DNA of 44,315 nt from CAZBPZ01 sp964493955 (lineage in GTDB: Bacteria; Chloroflexota; Dehalococcoidia; Dehalococcoidales; Fen-1064), in NCBI GenBank assembly GCA_964493955.1, contig CAZBPZ010000003.1, positions 1 to 44,315 of the forward strand, written 5' to 3'. The notes under the pieces were generated by a model. That model did not search any database. It was not told the DNA's origin and was given only the letters and a program-made list of their open reading frames with translations. The position numbers and the translations under genes are program-made. This document shows, piece after piece, positions 32,442 through 39,746 of this stretch (position 1 is its first letter; each line of letters begins with the position of its first letter).

Positions 32442-34013
32442 ATGGCATCAACCGAAGAACTCATTGAAGAGTACCGCAAGCGGCGTGCCCGCATCATGGA
32501 GATGGGCGGGGCCGAGGCCATCGAGAAGCGCCACCAGCGGGGCCAGCTCTCGGCCCGGGAACGGCTTGACTACCTCTTTGACCCCGGCACCTTCACCGAG
32601 ACTGGCGCCTTTGTCAGGCACCGCACCACCGCCTTCGGCCTGGACAAGCGTGAAATCCCGGCCGATGGCATCATCACCGGCTTCGGCAAGGTCAACGGCC
32701 GCTACGTGGTGGCCATGGCCGAAGACTACACCGCCATGGCCGGTACCTTCGGTGAGCAGCACGGCAAGAAACTGGCCAATGCCCTCACCCTGGCACGGGA
32801 GAAGGGCTGGCCGTTTGTCGGCATGAACGACTCGGGTGGTGCCCGCCTCCAGGAAGGTATCGATACCCTCGAGGCCTACGGCTGGACCTTCAGGGCCCAG
32901 ATACTGGCCTCGGGCGTGGTGCCGCAGATAGCCCTGCTGATGGGTCCCTGCCTCGGCGGGCAGGCCTACCACCCCATCATGCAGGACTTCTTAATCCAGT
33001 GCAAGGACACCGGGTTCATGGGTATCGCCGGGCCGGCCTTCGTTGAGACCCAGCTCGGCGAGAAAATCAGCCTCCAGGAGCTTTCCGGCTACCAGGCCCA
33101 CGCCGTCAAGTCCGGCTGCACCCACTTCGTAGCCGACGACGACCGGGCCGCCATCGACCTTGCCAAGGAGCTTCTCTCCTTCTTCCCGTCCAACAACCGC
33201 CAGATGCCGCCGCGCCAGCCGACCGATGACGACCCCGAGCGGGAGTGCCCGGAACTCAATAACATCATCCCGGACAGGCCAACCCGGCCCTACGACATGA
33301 TGAAAATCATCCGCGCCATTGTGGATGATGGCCACTTCGTGGAATCACAGAAGCTACATGCCCGCAGTGTCATCACCGGCTTCGGGCGGTTTGGCGGGCG
33401 CCCGGTGGGCATCTTTGCCAACCAGCCAATGCATGCCGCCGGCGTCATCGACATTGACGCCGCCGACAAGGCGGCCCGCTTCATCCGCTTCTGCGACCTC
33501 TTCAACATCCCGGTGCTGACCCTGGGAGACTGCCCCGGTTACATGATAGGCTCGGAGCAGGACTGGAAGGGTATCCTGCGGCATGGCTCCAAGCTCCTCT
33601 TCGCCTGGGCCGAGGCCACCGTACCGCTGATATCCATCATGGTGCGCAAGTCTTACGCCGGGGCGCACTACGGCATGCTGGACAAGAGCATCGGGGCCGA
33701 CTTCGTCTTTGCCTGGCCCACGGCGCGGGTCACCATCGTCGGCGCCGAGACAGCCGCCAGCGTCATCTTCGCCCGCGAGATACGCAACTCGGACAACCCG
33801 GAAGAGACGCGGCGCCGCCGTATTGAAGAGTACAGCCAGCTCTACGAGAACCCCTACCAGGCCGCCGAACGCGGCTACGTGGACGACATCATCCTCCCCA
33901 GCGACACCCGCCGCTACGTGAACCGTGCCCTGGACCTGCTGGAAGACAAGAACAAGCACAACAAGGCCTACAACGCCAGGACCTGGAAGAAGTTTGCCAA
34001 CATCAACCTGTAG
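32442..34013 (+). CDS. Biotin-dependent acyl-CoA carboxyltransferase subunit (PccB / MmdA-like)
   Basis: This 523-residue carboxyltransferase of the acetyl/propionyl-CoA carboxylase beta family transfers carboxyl between biotin and an acyl-CoA, or decarboxylates methylmalonyl-CoA in membrane complexes. Two crotonase-fold halves are visible. The N-terminal half has RGQLSARERLDYLFDPGTF, FVGMNDSGGARLQEGIDTL and MGPCLGGQAYHP. The C-terminal half has GRFGGRPVGIFANQPMHAAG, TLGDCPGYMIGSEQD and RKSYAGAHYGML. No biotin carboxylase or biotinyl subunit gene is nearby, so the partner and direction of reaction are unknown. GGGAAGG lies upstream of ATG 32442. It is followed closely by hisA. Confidence 0.93.
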   Translation: MASTEELIEEYRKRRARIMEMGGAEAIEKRHQRGQLSARERLDYLFDPGTFTETGAFVRHRTTAFGLDKREIPADGIITGFGKVNGRYVVAMAEDYTAMAGTFGEQHGKKLANALTLAREKGWPFVGMNDSGGARLQEGIDTLEAYGWTFRAQILASGVVPQIALLMGPCLGGQAYHPIMQDFLIQCKDTGFMGIAGPAFVETQLGEKISLQELSGYQAHAVKSGCTHFVADDDRAAIDLAKELLSFFPSNNRQMPPRQPTDDDPERECPELNNIIPDRPTRPYDMMKIIRAIVDDGHFVESQKLHARSVITGFGRFGGRPVGIFANQPMHAAGVIDIDAADKAARFIRFCDLFNIPVLTLGDCPGYMIGSEQDWKGILRHGSKLLFAWAEATVPLISIMVRKSYAGAHYGMLDKSIGADFVFAWPTARVTIVGAETAASVIFAREIRNSDNPEETRRRRIEEYSQLYENPYQAAERGYVDDIILPSDTRRYVNRALDLLEDKNKHNKAYNARTWKKFANINL

Positions 34014-34042
34014 CCACACTGGCCGGGGGGAGGGGTAGCACC

Positions 34043-34756
34043 ATCGAAGTCATACCCGCCATAGACCTCAGGGGCGGCCGCTGTGTCCGCCTGTACCAGG
34101 GTGACTACCAGCAGGAGACGCATTTCTCCGAAGACCCCCTGCAGGTAGCGATGCAGTGGCGCTCCCTGGGAGCACCCCGCCTCCACATCGTGGACCTGGA
34201 CGGGGCCGCCACCGGCACGCCGCAGAACCTGGAGTCCGCCCGCCAGATAGCCCAGGGAGCGATGGTCCCCACCCAGTTCGGCGGCGGCGTGCGCAGCCTG
34301 GAGACAATAAAAGAGGTACTGGAAGCCGGCATAGACCGCGTCATCATCAGCACGGCCGCCGTGGAAGACCGGGAAATGCTGCACCAGGCCTGCCGCCACT
34401 TTGGCGACTACCTCATCGTCAGCGTGGACGCCCGCCAGGGCAAGGTGGCCATCCGCGGCTGGCAGCGGGATACCGGCATCGATGCCGTGGAGTTCGCCCG
34501 TTACCTCGCCCGGGAGGGCGTGCCGCGCCTCATCTATACCGACGTGCTGCGCGACGGCACTCTGACCGAGCCGAACTTCAGCGCCATCAGCCAGATTATC
34601 GAGGCCACCCGCCTGCCCGTCACCGCCGCCGGCGGCATCTCGTCGATACTGCACCTCAAGATGCTGCGCCGCCTCGGGGCGGAGGGGGCTATCATCGGCC
34701 GGGCGCTCTACACCGGTGACATTGACCTCAGGCAAGCCGTGGCTGCCATGGAATAG
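34043..34756 (+). CDS. hisA: HisA, ProFAR isomerase, apparently started at ATC
   Basis: HisA performs the Amadori isomerisation of ProFAR in histidine synthesis. The 237-residue TIM barrel has IPAIDLRGGRCVRLYQGDY (catalytic Asp in AIDLRGG), HIVDLDGAATG, FGGGVRSLETI, the catalytic YTDVLRDGTL, TAAGGISS and GRALYTGDIDL. The conserved N-terminus is encoded from 34043, but no ATG, GTG or TTG lies there. The codon aligned with the usual Met is ATC, with a strong GGGGAGGGG site 7 nt upstream. The next in-frame ATG (34151) would delete the first strand and catalytic Asp. CTG 34019 is the only other option. Either a rare AUC start or a base error explains this. Confidence 0.92.
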   Translation: MEVIPAIDLRGGRCVRLYQGDYQQETHFSEDPLQVAMQWRSLGAPRLHIVDLDGAATGTPQNLESARQIAQGAMVPTQFGGGVRSLETIKEVLEAGIDRVIISTAAVEDREMLHQACRHFGDYLIVSVDARQGKVAIRGWQRDTGIDAVEFARYLAREGVPRLIYTDVLRDGTLTEPNFSAISQIIEATRLPVTAAGGISSILHLKMLRRLGAEGAIIGRALYTGDIDLRQAVAAME

Positions 34757-34791
34757 CCCGGCGGCAGACCTGGCAGAAGTCGGGAGGAAGT

Positions 34792-35118
34792 GTGAGCGAT
34801 AGGAAAGACATCAGGTACGACAACCGGGGCCTCGTCCCCGCCATCATCCAGGACGCTGACACCGGCGAGGTGCTGATGCTCGGCTACATGAACGCCGAGG
34901 CGCTCTCAAGGACGCTCTCTGGCGAGGACGTCTGGTTCTACAGCCGTAGCCGCCAGGAGCTCTGGCACAAGGGGGCCACCTCCGGTAACTACCTCAAGGT
35001 AAAATCAGTCTGGAAGGACTGCGACAGCGATACGATACTGGTCAGGGCCCACCCGATGGGGCCGGTGTGCCACACCGGTAACCGCAGCTGTTTCTTCACC
35101 GAGCTGCCCCGCCGCTAG
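34792..35118 (+). CDS. hisI: Phosphoribosyl-AMP cyclohydrolase
   Basis: HisI opens the adenine ring of phosphoribosyl-AMP in histidine synthesis. The 108-residue metalloenzyme has LMLGYMNAEALSRTL, the block WKDCDSDTILVRAHPMGPVC split across the metal-binding region, and CHTGNRSCFF. Cysteines in DCDSDT and the GPVCHTGNRSC pair should bind zinc. It is the stand-alone cyclohydrolase, with no fused HisE. GTG 34792 follows GGGAGGAAGT. It lies 35 bp after hisA; hisF, which often sits between, is absent from the window. Confidence 0.96.
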   Translation: MSDRKDIRYDNRGLVPAIIQDADTGEVLMLGYMNAEALSRTLSGEDVWFYSRSRQELWHKGATSGNYLKVKSVWKDCDSDTILVRAHPMGPVCHTGNRSCFFTELPRR

Positions 35119-35124
35119 GTAGCC

Positions 35125-36024
35125 CTACGGAGCGGTGGCCTCCGGCCCGGCCAGAGGCGCCTCTTCCCGCCGCTCTGCCTCCAGCACCCGCTGCAGGGCC
35201 AGGATGGCCACCTCTATCTGGTCAGCATCGGGGTGACGTGTCGTCAGCTTCTGTACCCAGAGGCCAGGGGCTATCAGGAACCTGACCACCGGGTTGTCCT
35301 GGTGGTTGGCCCCGAAGTAGATGATTTCGTAGCCGAGCGCCGCAATCAGCGGCACCAGCAGCACCCGGGAGAGCACCATCAGCCAGAGCGCCGGTCGCCC
35401 CAGCAGGGCAAACACCACCACCGCCACCATCAGCACCACGAACAGGAAGCTACTGCCGCAGCGGGCGTGGGCGGTGCTGTACTGCCTGACCTGCTCCACC
35501 TCCAGCGGCACGCCGGCCTCGTGGGCGTTGACCGTCATGTGCTCGGCCCCGTGATAGGCAAAGACCCGCTTGATATCCGGCAGCAGAGATATCAGCCACA
35601 GGTAGGCAATAAAGATGGCCAGCCGGATAACCCCCTCCACGAACGAAAACAGCAGCGAGGAGCCCATGTTGATGGCACGGGCGGCAAACATCGGCGCCAC
35701 GAAGAAAATGGCCACGCCCATTACCAGCGCCAGGGCCACTACCAGCCAGACATACCACGTCTTGACCTCCTCGCCCTCCTCTTCAAGCGAGACATTGGCC
35801 GAGTACATCAGCGTCTTCATGCCGAGCACCAGCGCCTCCAGCAGGACGATAACGCCACGGACAAACGGCACCGTCCGCAGGCGACCGGAATAGAGGGCCG
35901 GCAGCACCTGCACGTCCTCTGCCAGCCCGCCATCGGGACGCCGCACCACCGTCGCCATGTGGCGGCGGCCCCGCATCATCACCCCTTCAATAACGGCCTG
36001 CCCGCCGTAGTGTGTTTCGGCCAT
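35125..36024 (-). CDS. DUF1385 membrane protein (YqhQ-like)
   Basis: This 299-residue polytopic membrane protein of unknown function belongs to DUF1385. Hallmarks are YGGQAVIEGVMMRGRRHM at the N-terminus, the conserved YHGAEHMTVNAHE and VRQYSTAHARCGSSFLFVV, and several membrane segments (LALVMGVAIFFVAPMF; VVLMVAVVVFALL). ATG 36024 is preferred to the longer frame because AGGAGA lies upstream and homology starts at YGGQAV. In many bacteria it lies next to rpmE and prfA; here it is next to rpmE, separated by a terminator, and prfA is missing. It converges on hisI. Confidence 0.92.
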   Translation of the reverse strand: MAETHYGGQAVIEGVMMRGRRHMATVVRRPDGGLAEDVQVLPALYSGRLRTVPFVRGVIVLLEALVLGMKTLMYSANVSLEEEGEEVKTWYVWLVVALALVMGVAIFFVAPMFAARAINMGSSLLFSFVEGVIRLAIFIAYLWLISLLPDIKRVFAYHGAEHMTVNAHEAGVPLEVEQVRQYSTAHARCGSSFLFVVLMVAVVVFALLGRPALWLMVLSRVLLVPLIAALGYEIIYFGANHQDNPVVRFLIAPGLWVQKLTTRHPDADQIEVAILALQRVLEAERREEAPLAGPEATAP

Positions 36025-36040
36025 AACCCCATCTCCTGTC

Positions 36041-36073
36041 ACAAACAAAAAGGAGCGGCCGACCGGCCGCTCC
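36041..36073 (-). terminator. Rho-independent terminator of the rplU-rpmA-rpmE operon
   Basis: On the minus strand a 10-bp perfect stem (GGAGCGGCCG with CGGCCGCTCC, 36073-36052) with a 2-nt centre is followed by TTTTTGTTTGT (36051-36041). It sits after rpmE and before the ribosome site of the DUF1385 gene, so that gene is transcribed by read-through or from a promoter I did not find. Confidence 0.8.
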
Positions 36074-36093
36074 ACCTGTAGCGGTAGCCCTCG

Positions 36094-36300
36094 CTAACGG
36101 GAACGCTCATAACGCCGGCGGAACCGCTCCACCCGGCCGGCCGTATCGACCACGCGGTGGTCGCCCGTGTAGAAGGGGTGGCACTTGCTGCAGAGCTCCA
36201 CCCTTATCTCCTTCTTGGTGGAGCCAAGGGTAAATACGTTACCACACGAGCAAACTGCCCTGGCATCCGGATAGTATTTGGGGTGAATCTTGTCCTTCAT
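36094..36300 (-). CDS. rpmE: 50S ribosomal protein L31
   Basis: This 68-residue L31 has the zinc-binding form. Cysteines in VCSCGNVF and CSKCHPFYTG supply the ligands, and the rest (KDKIHPKYY; HRVVDTAGRVERF) is typical. Its ATG overlaps the rpmA stop as ATGA. It ends the rplU-rpmA-rpmE unit and is followed by a strong terminator. A zinc-containing L31 implies no zinc-free backup was needed at this locus. Confidence 0.96.
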   Translation of the reverse strand: MKDKIHPKYYPDARAVCSCGNVFTLGSTKKEIRVELCSKCHPFYTGDHRVVDTAGRVERFRRRYERSR

Positions 36301-36566
36301 GACCCTGCTGCCTGCTGGCTGTAGACGCTTACCTTGCGGCGGTTGTTGCGGGCCGGCTCATACCGTACCACACCATCAACCAGGGCGAAAAGCGTAAAGT
36401 CCCGCCCTACCCCCACGTTATTGCCGGGGTGTATCCTGGTGCCGCGCTGGCGTACCAGTATCGTGCCCGCCGTCACCACCTGACCGGCATAGCGCTTTAC
36501 TCCCAGCCGCTTCGACTGGCTATCGCGCCCGTTCTTGGTACGTCCGCCGCCCTTCTTATGAGCCAT
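36297..36566 (-). CDS. rpmA: 50S ribosomal protein L27
   Basis: L27 lies near the peptidyl transferase centre. The 89-residue protein begins directly with MAHKKGGGRTKNGRDSQ, without the N-terminal extension that is cleaved by Prp protease in many Firmicutes. The core includes GVKRYAGQVVTAGTILVRQR and GTRIHPGNNVGVGRD. It overlaps rplU by 11 bases, with ribosome binding inside the upstream gene, and overlaps rpmE by four. Confidence 0.97.
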   Translation of the reverse strand: MAHKKGGGRTKNGRDSQSKRLGVKRYAGQVVTAGTILVRQRGTRIHPGNNVGVGRDFTLFALVDGVVRYEPARNNRRKVSVYSQQAAGS

Positions 36567-36960
36567 CTGCCGTCACCTGTTTTCTGCGCCGGGTCGCCGG
36601 GCGCTTCCTCACGGCCACCGGCCCGGCCGCGTCCGGCCCGACAATCTCATCAATTACCAGCCGGGTAAAGGGCTGCCGGTGCCCGATTTTGCGCCGGTAC
36701 CGGACCTTGGGCTTGTACTTGAAGACCAGCACCTTGCGTGCCCGGCCGTTGTCCCGGGCGGTGGCCATCACCTTGGCCCCCTCCACCACCGGCGTCCCGA
36801 TGGTAACATCATCGCCCCGGCCCAGAACAAGCACACGTCCCAGCTCGATTTTCTCACCCGGGGCCACGTCCATCCGGTCAACGTCGAGCACCTGCCCCGG
36901 CGTCACCCGGTACTGCTTGCCCCCGGCTTCAACTACGGCGTAAATCGAACTCTCTCCCAT
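36556..36960 (-). CDS. rplU: 50S ribosomal protein L21
   Basis: L21 is a large-subunit protein binding 23S rRNA. The 134-residue product has IYAVVEAGGKQYRVTPGQVL, LGRVLVLG, VVEGAKVMATARDNGRARKV and KVRYRRKIGHRQPFTRLVI. The C-terminus carries an extra basic tail of about 30 residues (VAVRKRPATRRRKQ) beyond the usual length near 103. There is no ribosome site before ATG 36960, and its promoter -10 ends only 10 nt upstream, so translation is nearly leaderless. It leads rplU-rpmA-rpmE. Confidence 0.96.
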   Translation of the reverse strand: MGESSIYAVVEAGGKQYRVTPGQVLDVDRMDVAPGEKIELGRVLVLGRGDDVTIGTPVVEGAKVMATARDNGRARKVLVFKYKPKVRYRRKIGHRQPFTRLVIDEIVGPDAAGPVAVRKRPATRRRKQVTADGS

Positions 36961-36970
36961 AGGACAACTT

Positions 36971-37000
36971 ATCTTATCAGGGGCCCGAGCCTGGCGTCAA
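36971..37000 (-). promoter_or_regulatory. Promoter of the rplU operon, very close to the start codon
   Basis: On the minus strand, TTGACG (37000-36995), an 18-bp spacer and TAAGAT (36976-36971) precede rplU. With a start 7 nt past the -10, the leader would be only about 3-4 nt and lacks a ribosome site. Confidence 0.6.
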
Positions 37001-37028
37001 GCAAGGCCGGGGAAGAGGGCTGCCGCTG

Positions 37029-37136
37029 CGGCCGTCAGAGCCGCGCCTGCAGCTCCTCCCACCCGGCCCGGCGGGCTCGGGTGGAGTCCCTTTGTCCGGC
37101 TCCGGCCGTCAGAGCCGCGCCTGCAGCTCTTCCCAC
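37029..37136. repeat. Direct repeat duplicating the 3' end of coaE
   Basis: A 34-bp segment at 37029-37062 recurs at 37103-37136 with one mismatch (33/34). The second copy contains the last codons and stop of coaE; the first lies 74 bp further on, outside the gene. Both encode the same terminal WEELQARL and stop on the minus strand. The unit between them can fold (CTCCACCCG with CGGGTGGGAG-type arms). This is a partial tandem duplication rather than an established repeat family. Confidence 0.85.
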
Positions 37137-37708
37137 AGCCTGTCCACCTTCGCCCTCAGCTCCTCCAGCGAGCCGTCGTTCTCAATGACCACGCTGGCGT
37201 GCCGGCACCGCTCCTCGTTGGAGAGCTGCGAGCGGATGCGGCGTCTTATCTGCTCCTCCGGCAGCCCGGTGCGGGCCACGGCCCGCTCCACCACCCTGTC
37301 CTCGGACGCCACCACCACCCAGACCTCGTCCACCAGCGGCGTCCAGTTGGCCTCGAGCAGGATGGCGGCGTCCAGCACCACCACCTCCACCCCCCGCCGG
37401 CGGAACTCGTCAATGCGCTCCCGCATCATCTCGAACATGCGGGGGTGCATGATGGCATTGAGGCGCTGCAGCGCCGCCGGGTCGGCAAAAACTATGGCAC
37501 CGAGCTTCCTGCGGTCGATGCTACCGTCCCCGGCCACGATATCCTTGCCAAAGGTGGCTACCACCTCTTTCCAGGCAGGTGTGCCCGGCCGGTAGGCCTC
37601 GTGGCCCACCTTATCAGCGTCCAGTACCACCGCCCCCTTCCCGGCCAGCAGCTCCGCCACCGTGCTCTTGCCGCTGCCAATCCCGCCCGTCAGGCCAATA
37701 ACCCTCAT
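37109..37708 (-). CDS. coaE: Dephospho-CoA kinase
   Basis: CoaE phosphorylates dephospho-CoA, the last step of coenzyme A synthesis. The 199-residue P-loop kinase starts MRVIGLTGGIGSGKSTVAEL and has VVLDADKVGHEAY, LGAIVFADPAALQRLNAIMHP, VVVLDAAILLEANW and the lid RRRIRSQLSNEERCRHA. A longer frame to 37759 overlaps comF and adds residues that do not match, so ATG 37708 is chosen. It lies 7 bp after comF. A copy of its last 34 bp lies just downstream. Confidence 0.95.
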   Translation of the reverse strand: MRVIGLTGGIGSGKSTVAELLAGKGAVVLDADKVGHEAYRPGTPAWKEVVATFGKDIVAGDGSIDRRKLGAIVFADPAALQRLNAIMHPRMFEMMRERIDEFRRRGVEVVVLDAAILLEANWTPLVDEVWVVVASEDRVVERAVARTGLPEEQIRRRIRSQLSNEERCRHASVVIENDGSLEELRAKVDRLWEELQARL

Positions 37709-37715
37709 CCCGGTG

Positions 37716-38444
37716 CTAGACCTCCCGCGCCAGCGCCAGCCCCCACACCGAGGCCGCACCAGCCGCCTTTAAAGCTACCGCGCAGGCGTCCATCGTGGCA
37801 CCCGAGGTCACCACGTCGTCCACCAGGAGCACCGGCTGCCCGGAAAGGCGCCCGTCCTGGCAGGTGAACGCCCGGCTGACATTGCGCCGCCGCTCCTCCA
37901 GCGAGACCGCCCTCGCCTGCGGCGGCGTGTCACCCGTTCTTACCAGGCAATCACTGACCACCGGTAGCTGCAGCCGCGCCGCCAGTGCCCTGGCCAGCAG
38001 CCCGGCCGGGTTGAAACCACGTTCCCGGCGGCGCCGCCGGGAGGTAGGCACCGGCACGAGCACGCCCGCCGGGAGACGTTGTGCCGCCGCATAGTCCGAA
38101 ACCAACCCCGCCAGCGGGCCAGCCAGCACCCGGACACCCCGGTATTTGAACTCGTGTACGGCCTGGCGCACCGGCCCCTCAAAACGGAACGGGGCACGCA
38201 CGCCGTCGAGCGCCAGCCAGCCCTGGCAATCAGGGCACCGCTCCCCGGACGCAAGCGGGCGGCCACAGCGGGCGCAAAGCGGGGGTGTTATCCGGGGTAG
38301 AGCTGCCCGGCAGGCCGGGCACAGCAGGCTACCTTCACCACCACAACCCACACACTTGCAGGGAAAAAGAAAGTCCAGCGCCACCCCCCAAAGCCACCCC
38401 AGCCAGGGGGACACCCGGGCCAAGCCCGTTTTGAGGTTTTCCAC
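37716..38444 (-). CDS. comF: ComF family phosphoribosyltransferase-like protein
   Basis: ComF proteins are linked to DNA uptake and have a phosphoribosyltransferase fold. The 242-residue protein has an N-terminal zinc-type cysteine cluster (CKCVGCG, LCPACRA, CARCGRP, CPDC), a central FKYRGVRVLAGPLAGL, the VLVPVPTSRRRRRERGFN motif, and the PRPP-binding LLVDDVVTSGATMDAC near residues 205-220. All key parts are present. Start is GTG 38444, with a weak ribosome site. No other competence gene is near. It lies between the zinc-ribbon gene and coaE, probably in one transcript. Confidence 0.93.
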   Translation of the reverse strand: MENLKTGLARVSPWLGWLWGVALDFLFPCKCVGCGGEGSLLCPACRAALPRITPPLCARCGRPLASGERCPDCQGWLALDGVRAPFRFEGPVRQAVHEFKYRGVRVLAGPLAGLVSDYAAAQRLPAGVLVPVPTSRRRRRERGFNPAGLLARALAARLQLPVVSDCLVRTGDTPPQARAVSLEERRRNVSRAFTCQDGRLSGQPVLLVDDVVTSGATMDACAVALKAAGAASVWGLALAREV

Positions 38445-38459
38445 TGGACCCGAGGTCTT

Positions 38460-38672
38460 CTACCGGGGACGCGAACCGTGCAGCGTCCCGCTCATTATCG
38501 GCTCGTCCAGATAGACATCGCCGTTACGAATCTTCAGGTTGAATCCGCACTGAGGATTGGTGCACACCCACGCCTTGTAGTTGATGGTCGCCCCCTGAGA
38601 ACCGAAGTCCGAAAGTGGCACCAGGTCACCCGTCTTACACTTCTGGCACTTCGGAAAGCTAAACTGCTCCAA
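38460..38672 (-). CDS. Small zinc-ribbon protein of unknown function
   Basis: This 70-residue protein has two CxxC-type knuckles, KCQKCKTG near the start and VCTNPQCGFN about 28 residues later, consistent with a single zinc ribbon. Between them is LVPLSDFGSQGATINYKAW. A longer frame upstream is rejected because a promoter lies within it. TTG 38672 follows GGGAGGTGG and begins LEQFSFPKCQKC. The function is unknown; zinc ribbons of this size often mediate nucleic-acid or protein contacts. It is followed by comF after 15 bp. Confidence 0.75.
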   Translation of the reverse strand: MEQFSFPKCQKCKTGDLVPLSDFGSQGATINYKAWVCTNPQCGFNLKIRNGDVYLDEPIMSGTLHGSRPR

Positions 38673-38705
38673 CAGGCCACCTCCCAACCTGACTGAATCG
38701 CACCC

Positions 38706-38734
38706 AGTATACACCAAGCCGCCGCCGCTGGCAA
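38706..38734 (-). promoter_or_regulatory. Promoter of the zinc-ribbon / comF / coaE transcript
   Basis: On the minus strand, TTGCCA (38734-38729), a 17-bp spacer and TATACT (38711-38706) are close to consensus. Transcription should start near 38699, about 27 nt before TTG 38672. This rules out starts upstream of the promoter. Confidence 0.7.
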
Positions 38735-38781
38735 GCACTTTACTTAACCTGCCAGGGCAACAGTCCGGCCGGGCTGCCGTG

Positions 38782-39132
38782 CTAGTACTCGGTCTCCCCC
38801 GGCGGCATGATGGCAATATGGGAGAACGCCGAGTCTTCGGTTGCCCCGTGCCAGTGCCTTTCCCCTGCCGGAATATGGACAAGGGTACCGGGCGTAACCA
38901 TGACCTCCCTGTCCTCGGTAGCCACAATGCCCCTTCCCGCTATCACGTACAGCACCTGGTCAAAGGTGTGGGTATGGAACACGTTGGCAGCACCCCGGCT
39001 GAAGTTGACCACGATGGCCCGGAGCTCGCCGGGGCCACCGCCAAGGATGGTCTGCACCGTGACCTTACCGCGGAAGATGGGGTTATCACTGGCATCACGT
39101 GCCGGAATATCAAAAATACGGACAGCTTTCAT
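38782..39132 (-). CDS. Cupin-domain protein
   Basis: This 116-residue single-domain cupin has the two expected motifs. Motif 1 is NVFHTHTFDQVLYVIAGRG (two His and a Gln/Glu position as metal ligands). Motif 2 is PGTLVHIPAGERHWHGA (final His ligand). It is likely a small metal-binding beta-barrel; the substrate is unknown, and family members include isomerases, dioxygenases and binding proteins. GGGGGAGAAAG precedes ATG 39132. It follows thpR by 26 bp in an amidohydrolase-thpR-cupin unit. Confidence 0.9.
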   Translation of the reverse strand: MKAVRIFDIPARDASDNPIFRGKVTVQTILGGGPGELRAIVVNFSRGAANVFHTHTFDQVLYVIAGRGIVATEDREVMVTPGTLVHIPAGERHWHGATEDSAFSHIAIMPPGETEY

Positions 39133-39158
39133 CGCTTTCTCCCCCTGATGACTGCGGG

Positions 39159-39737
39159 CTACCCAAGCCTTACCAGGCTGAGCCGGCTGTACACCGCCCC
39201 CGAACGCAAGAGCTGGCTGCGCATCAGGACCACGCTGTCCACCACCAGCGGCGTGGTGGCGGTAAACCCGCTGGCCACCACCCTTTCACCAAAGCGCCGC
39301 CGTTCGGCCGGGCTGGCCGTGTCGCGCACCCGTGCCAGCGTCAGGTGCGGGCTGAACTGGCGCCCTTCGGGCGGAAAACCGAGCGGCCCCAGGGCGGTCT
39401 CAACCTGCCGCTGCAAACGGCGCAGGCTCTCAAGGTCACCCCCGAGGCCCACCCAGGCCACCCGCGCCCGGGCCGGGGCGGGGAAGACCCCCGTACCCGT
39501 CACCTCCAGCCGGAAAGGTGGTATCCCCCTGGCAGCCTCTTCCAGTGCCGCCCCCAGCTGCTCGAGCTGCACCACCGCCACATTGCCCAGGAACTTCAGA
39601 GTCAGGTGAATGGAGGCCGGGTCCACCCACTTCACGCCGGCGATACCGGGCCGGCGCAGGCTGGCTATCAGGTGCGCCAGCTCCTGCTTCAAGCCCTCGG
39701 GCAGCTCCACGGCCACAAAAGCGCGGACGGTCTCCAG
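39159..39737 (-). CDS. thpR: RNA 2',3'-cyclic phosphodiesterase ThpR (2H family), probable CTG start
   Basis: ThpR (also called 2'-5' RNA ligase LigT) hydrolyses RNA 2',3'-cyclic phosphates. The two catalytic HxT motifs are visible as HLTLKFLG and PHLTLARV, and the domain length is normal. The family start is M-x-x-RLFVAIELP-like. Here RAFVAVELPEGLK is encoded from upstream of GTG 39716, and the only possible start giving the full first strand is CTG 39737, with TAGGAGGGG just before it. GTG 39716 would cut into this strand. The ribosome site overlaps the amidohydrolase stop. Confidence 0.9.
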   Translation of the reverse strand: METVRAFVAVELPEGLKQELAHLIASLRRPGIAGVKWVDPASIHLTLKFLGNVAVVQLEQLGAALEEAARGIPPFRLEVTGTGVFPAPARARVAWVGLGGDLESLRRLQRQVETALGPLGFPPEGRQFSPHLTLARVRDTASPAERRRFGERVVASGFTATTPLVVDSVVLMRSQLLRSGAVYSRLSLVRLG

Positions 39738-39746
39738 AAGCCCCTC

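Noticed and set aside
37029..37136. The coaE-tail repeat as a CRISPR or terminator element
   Set aside because: There are only two copies, and one is coding sequence of coaE. There is no spacer regularity and no T-run.
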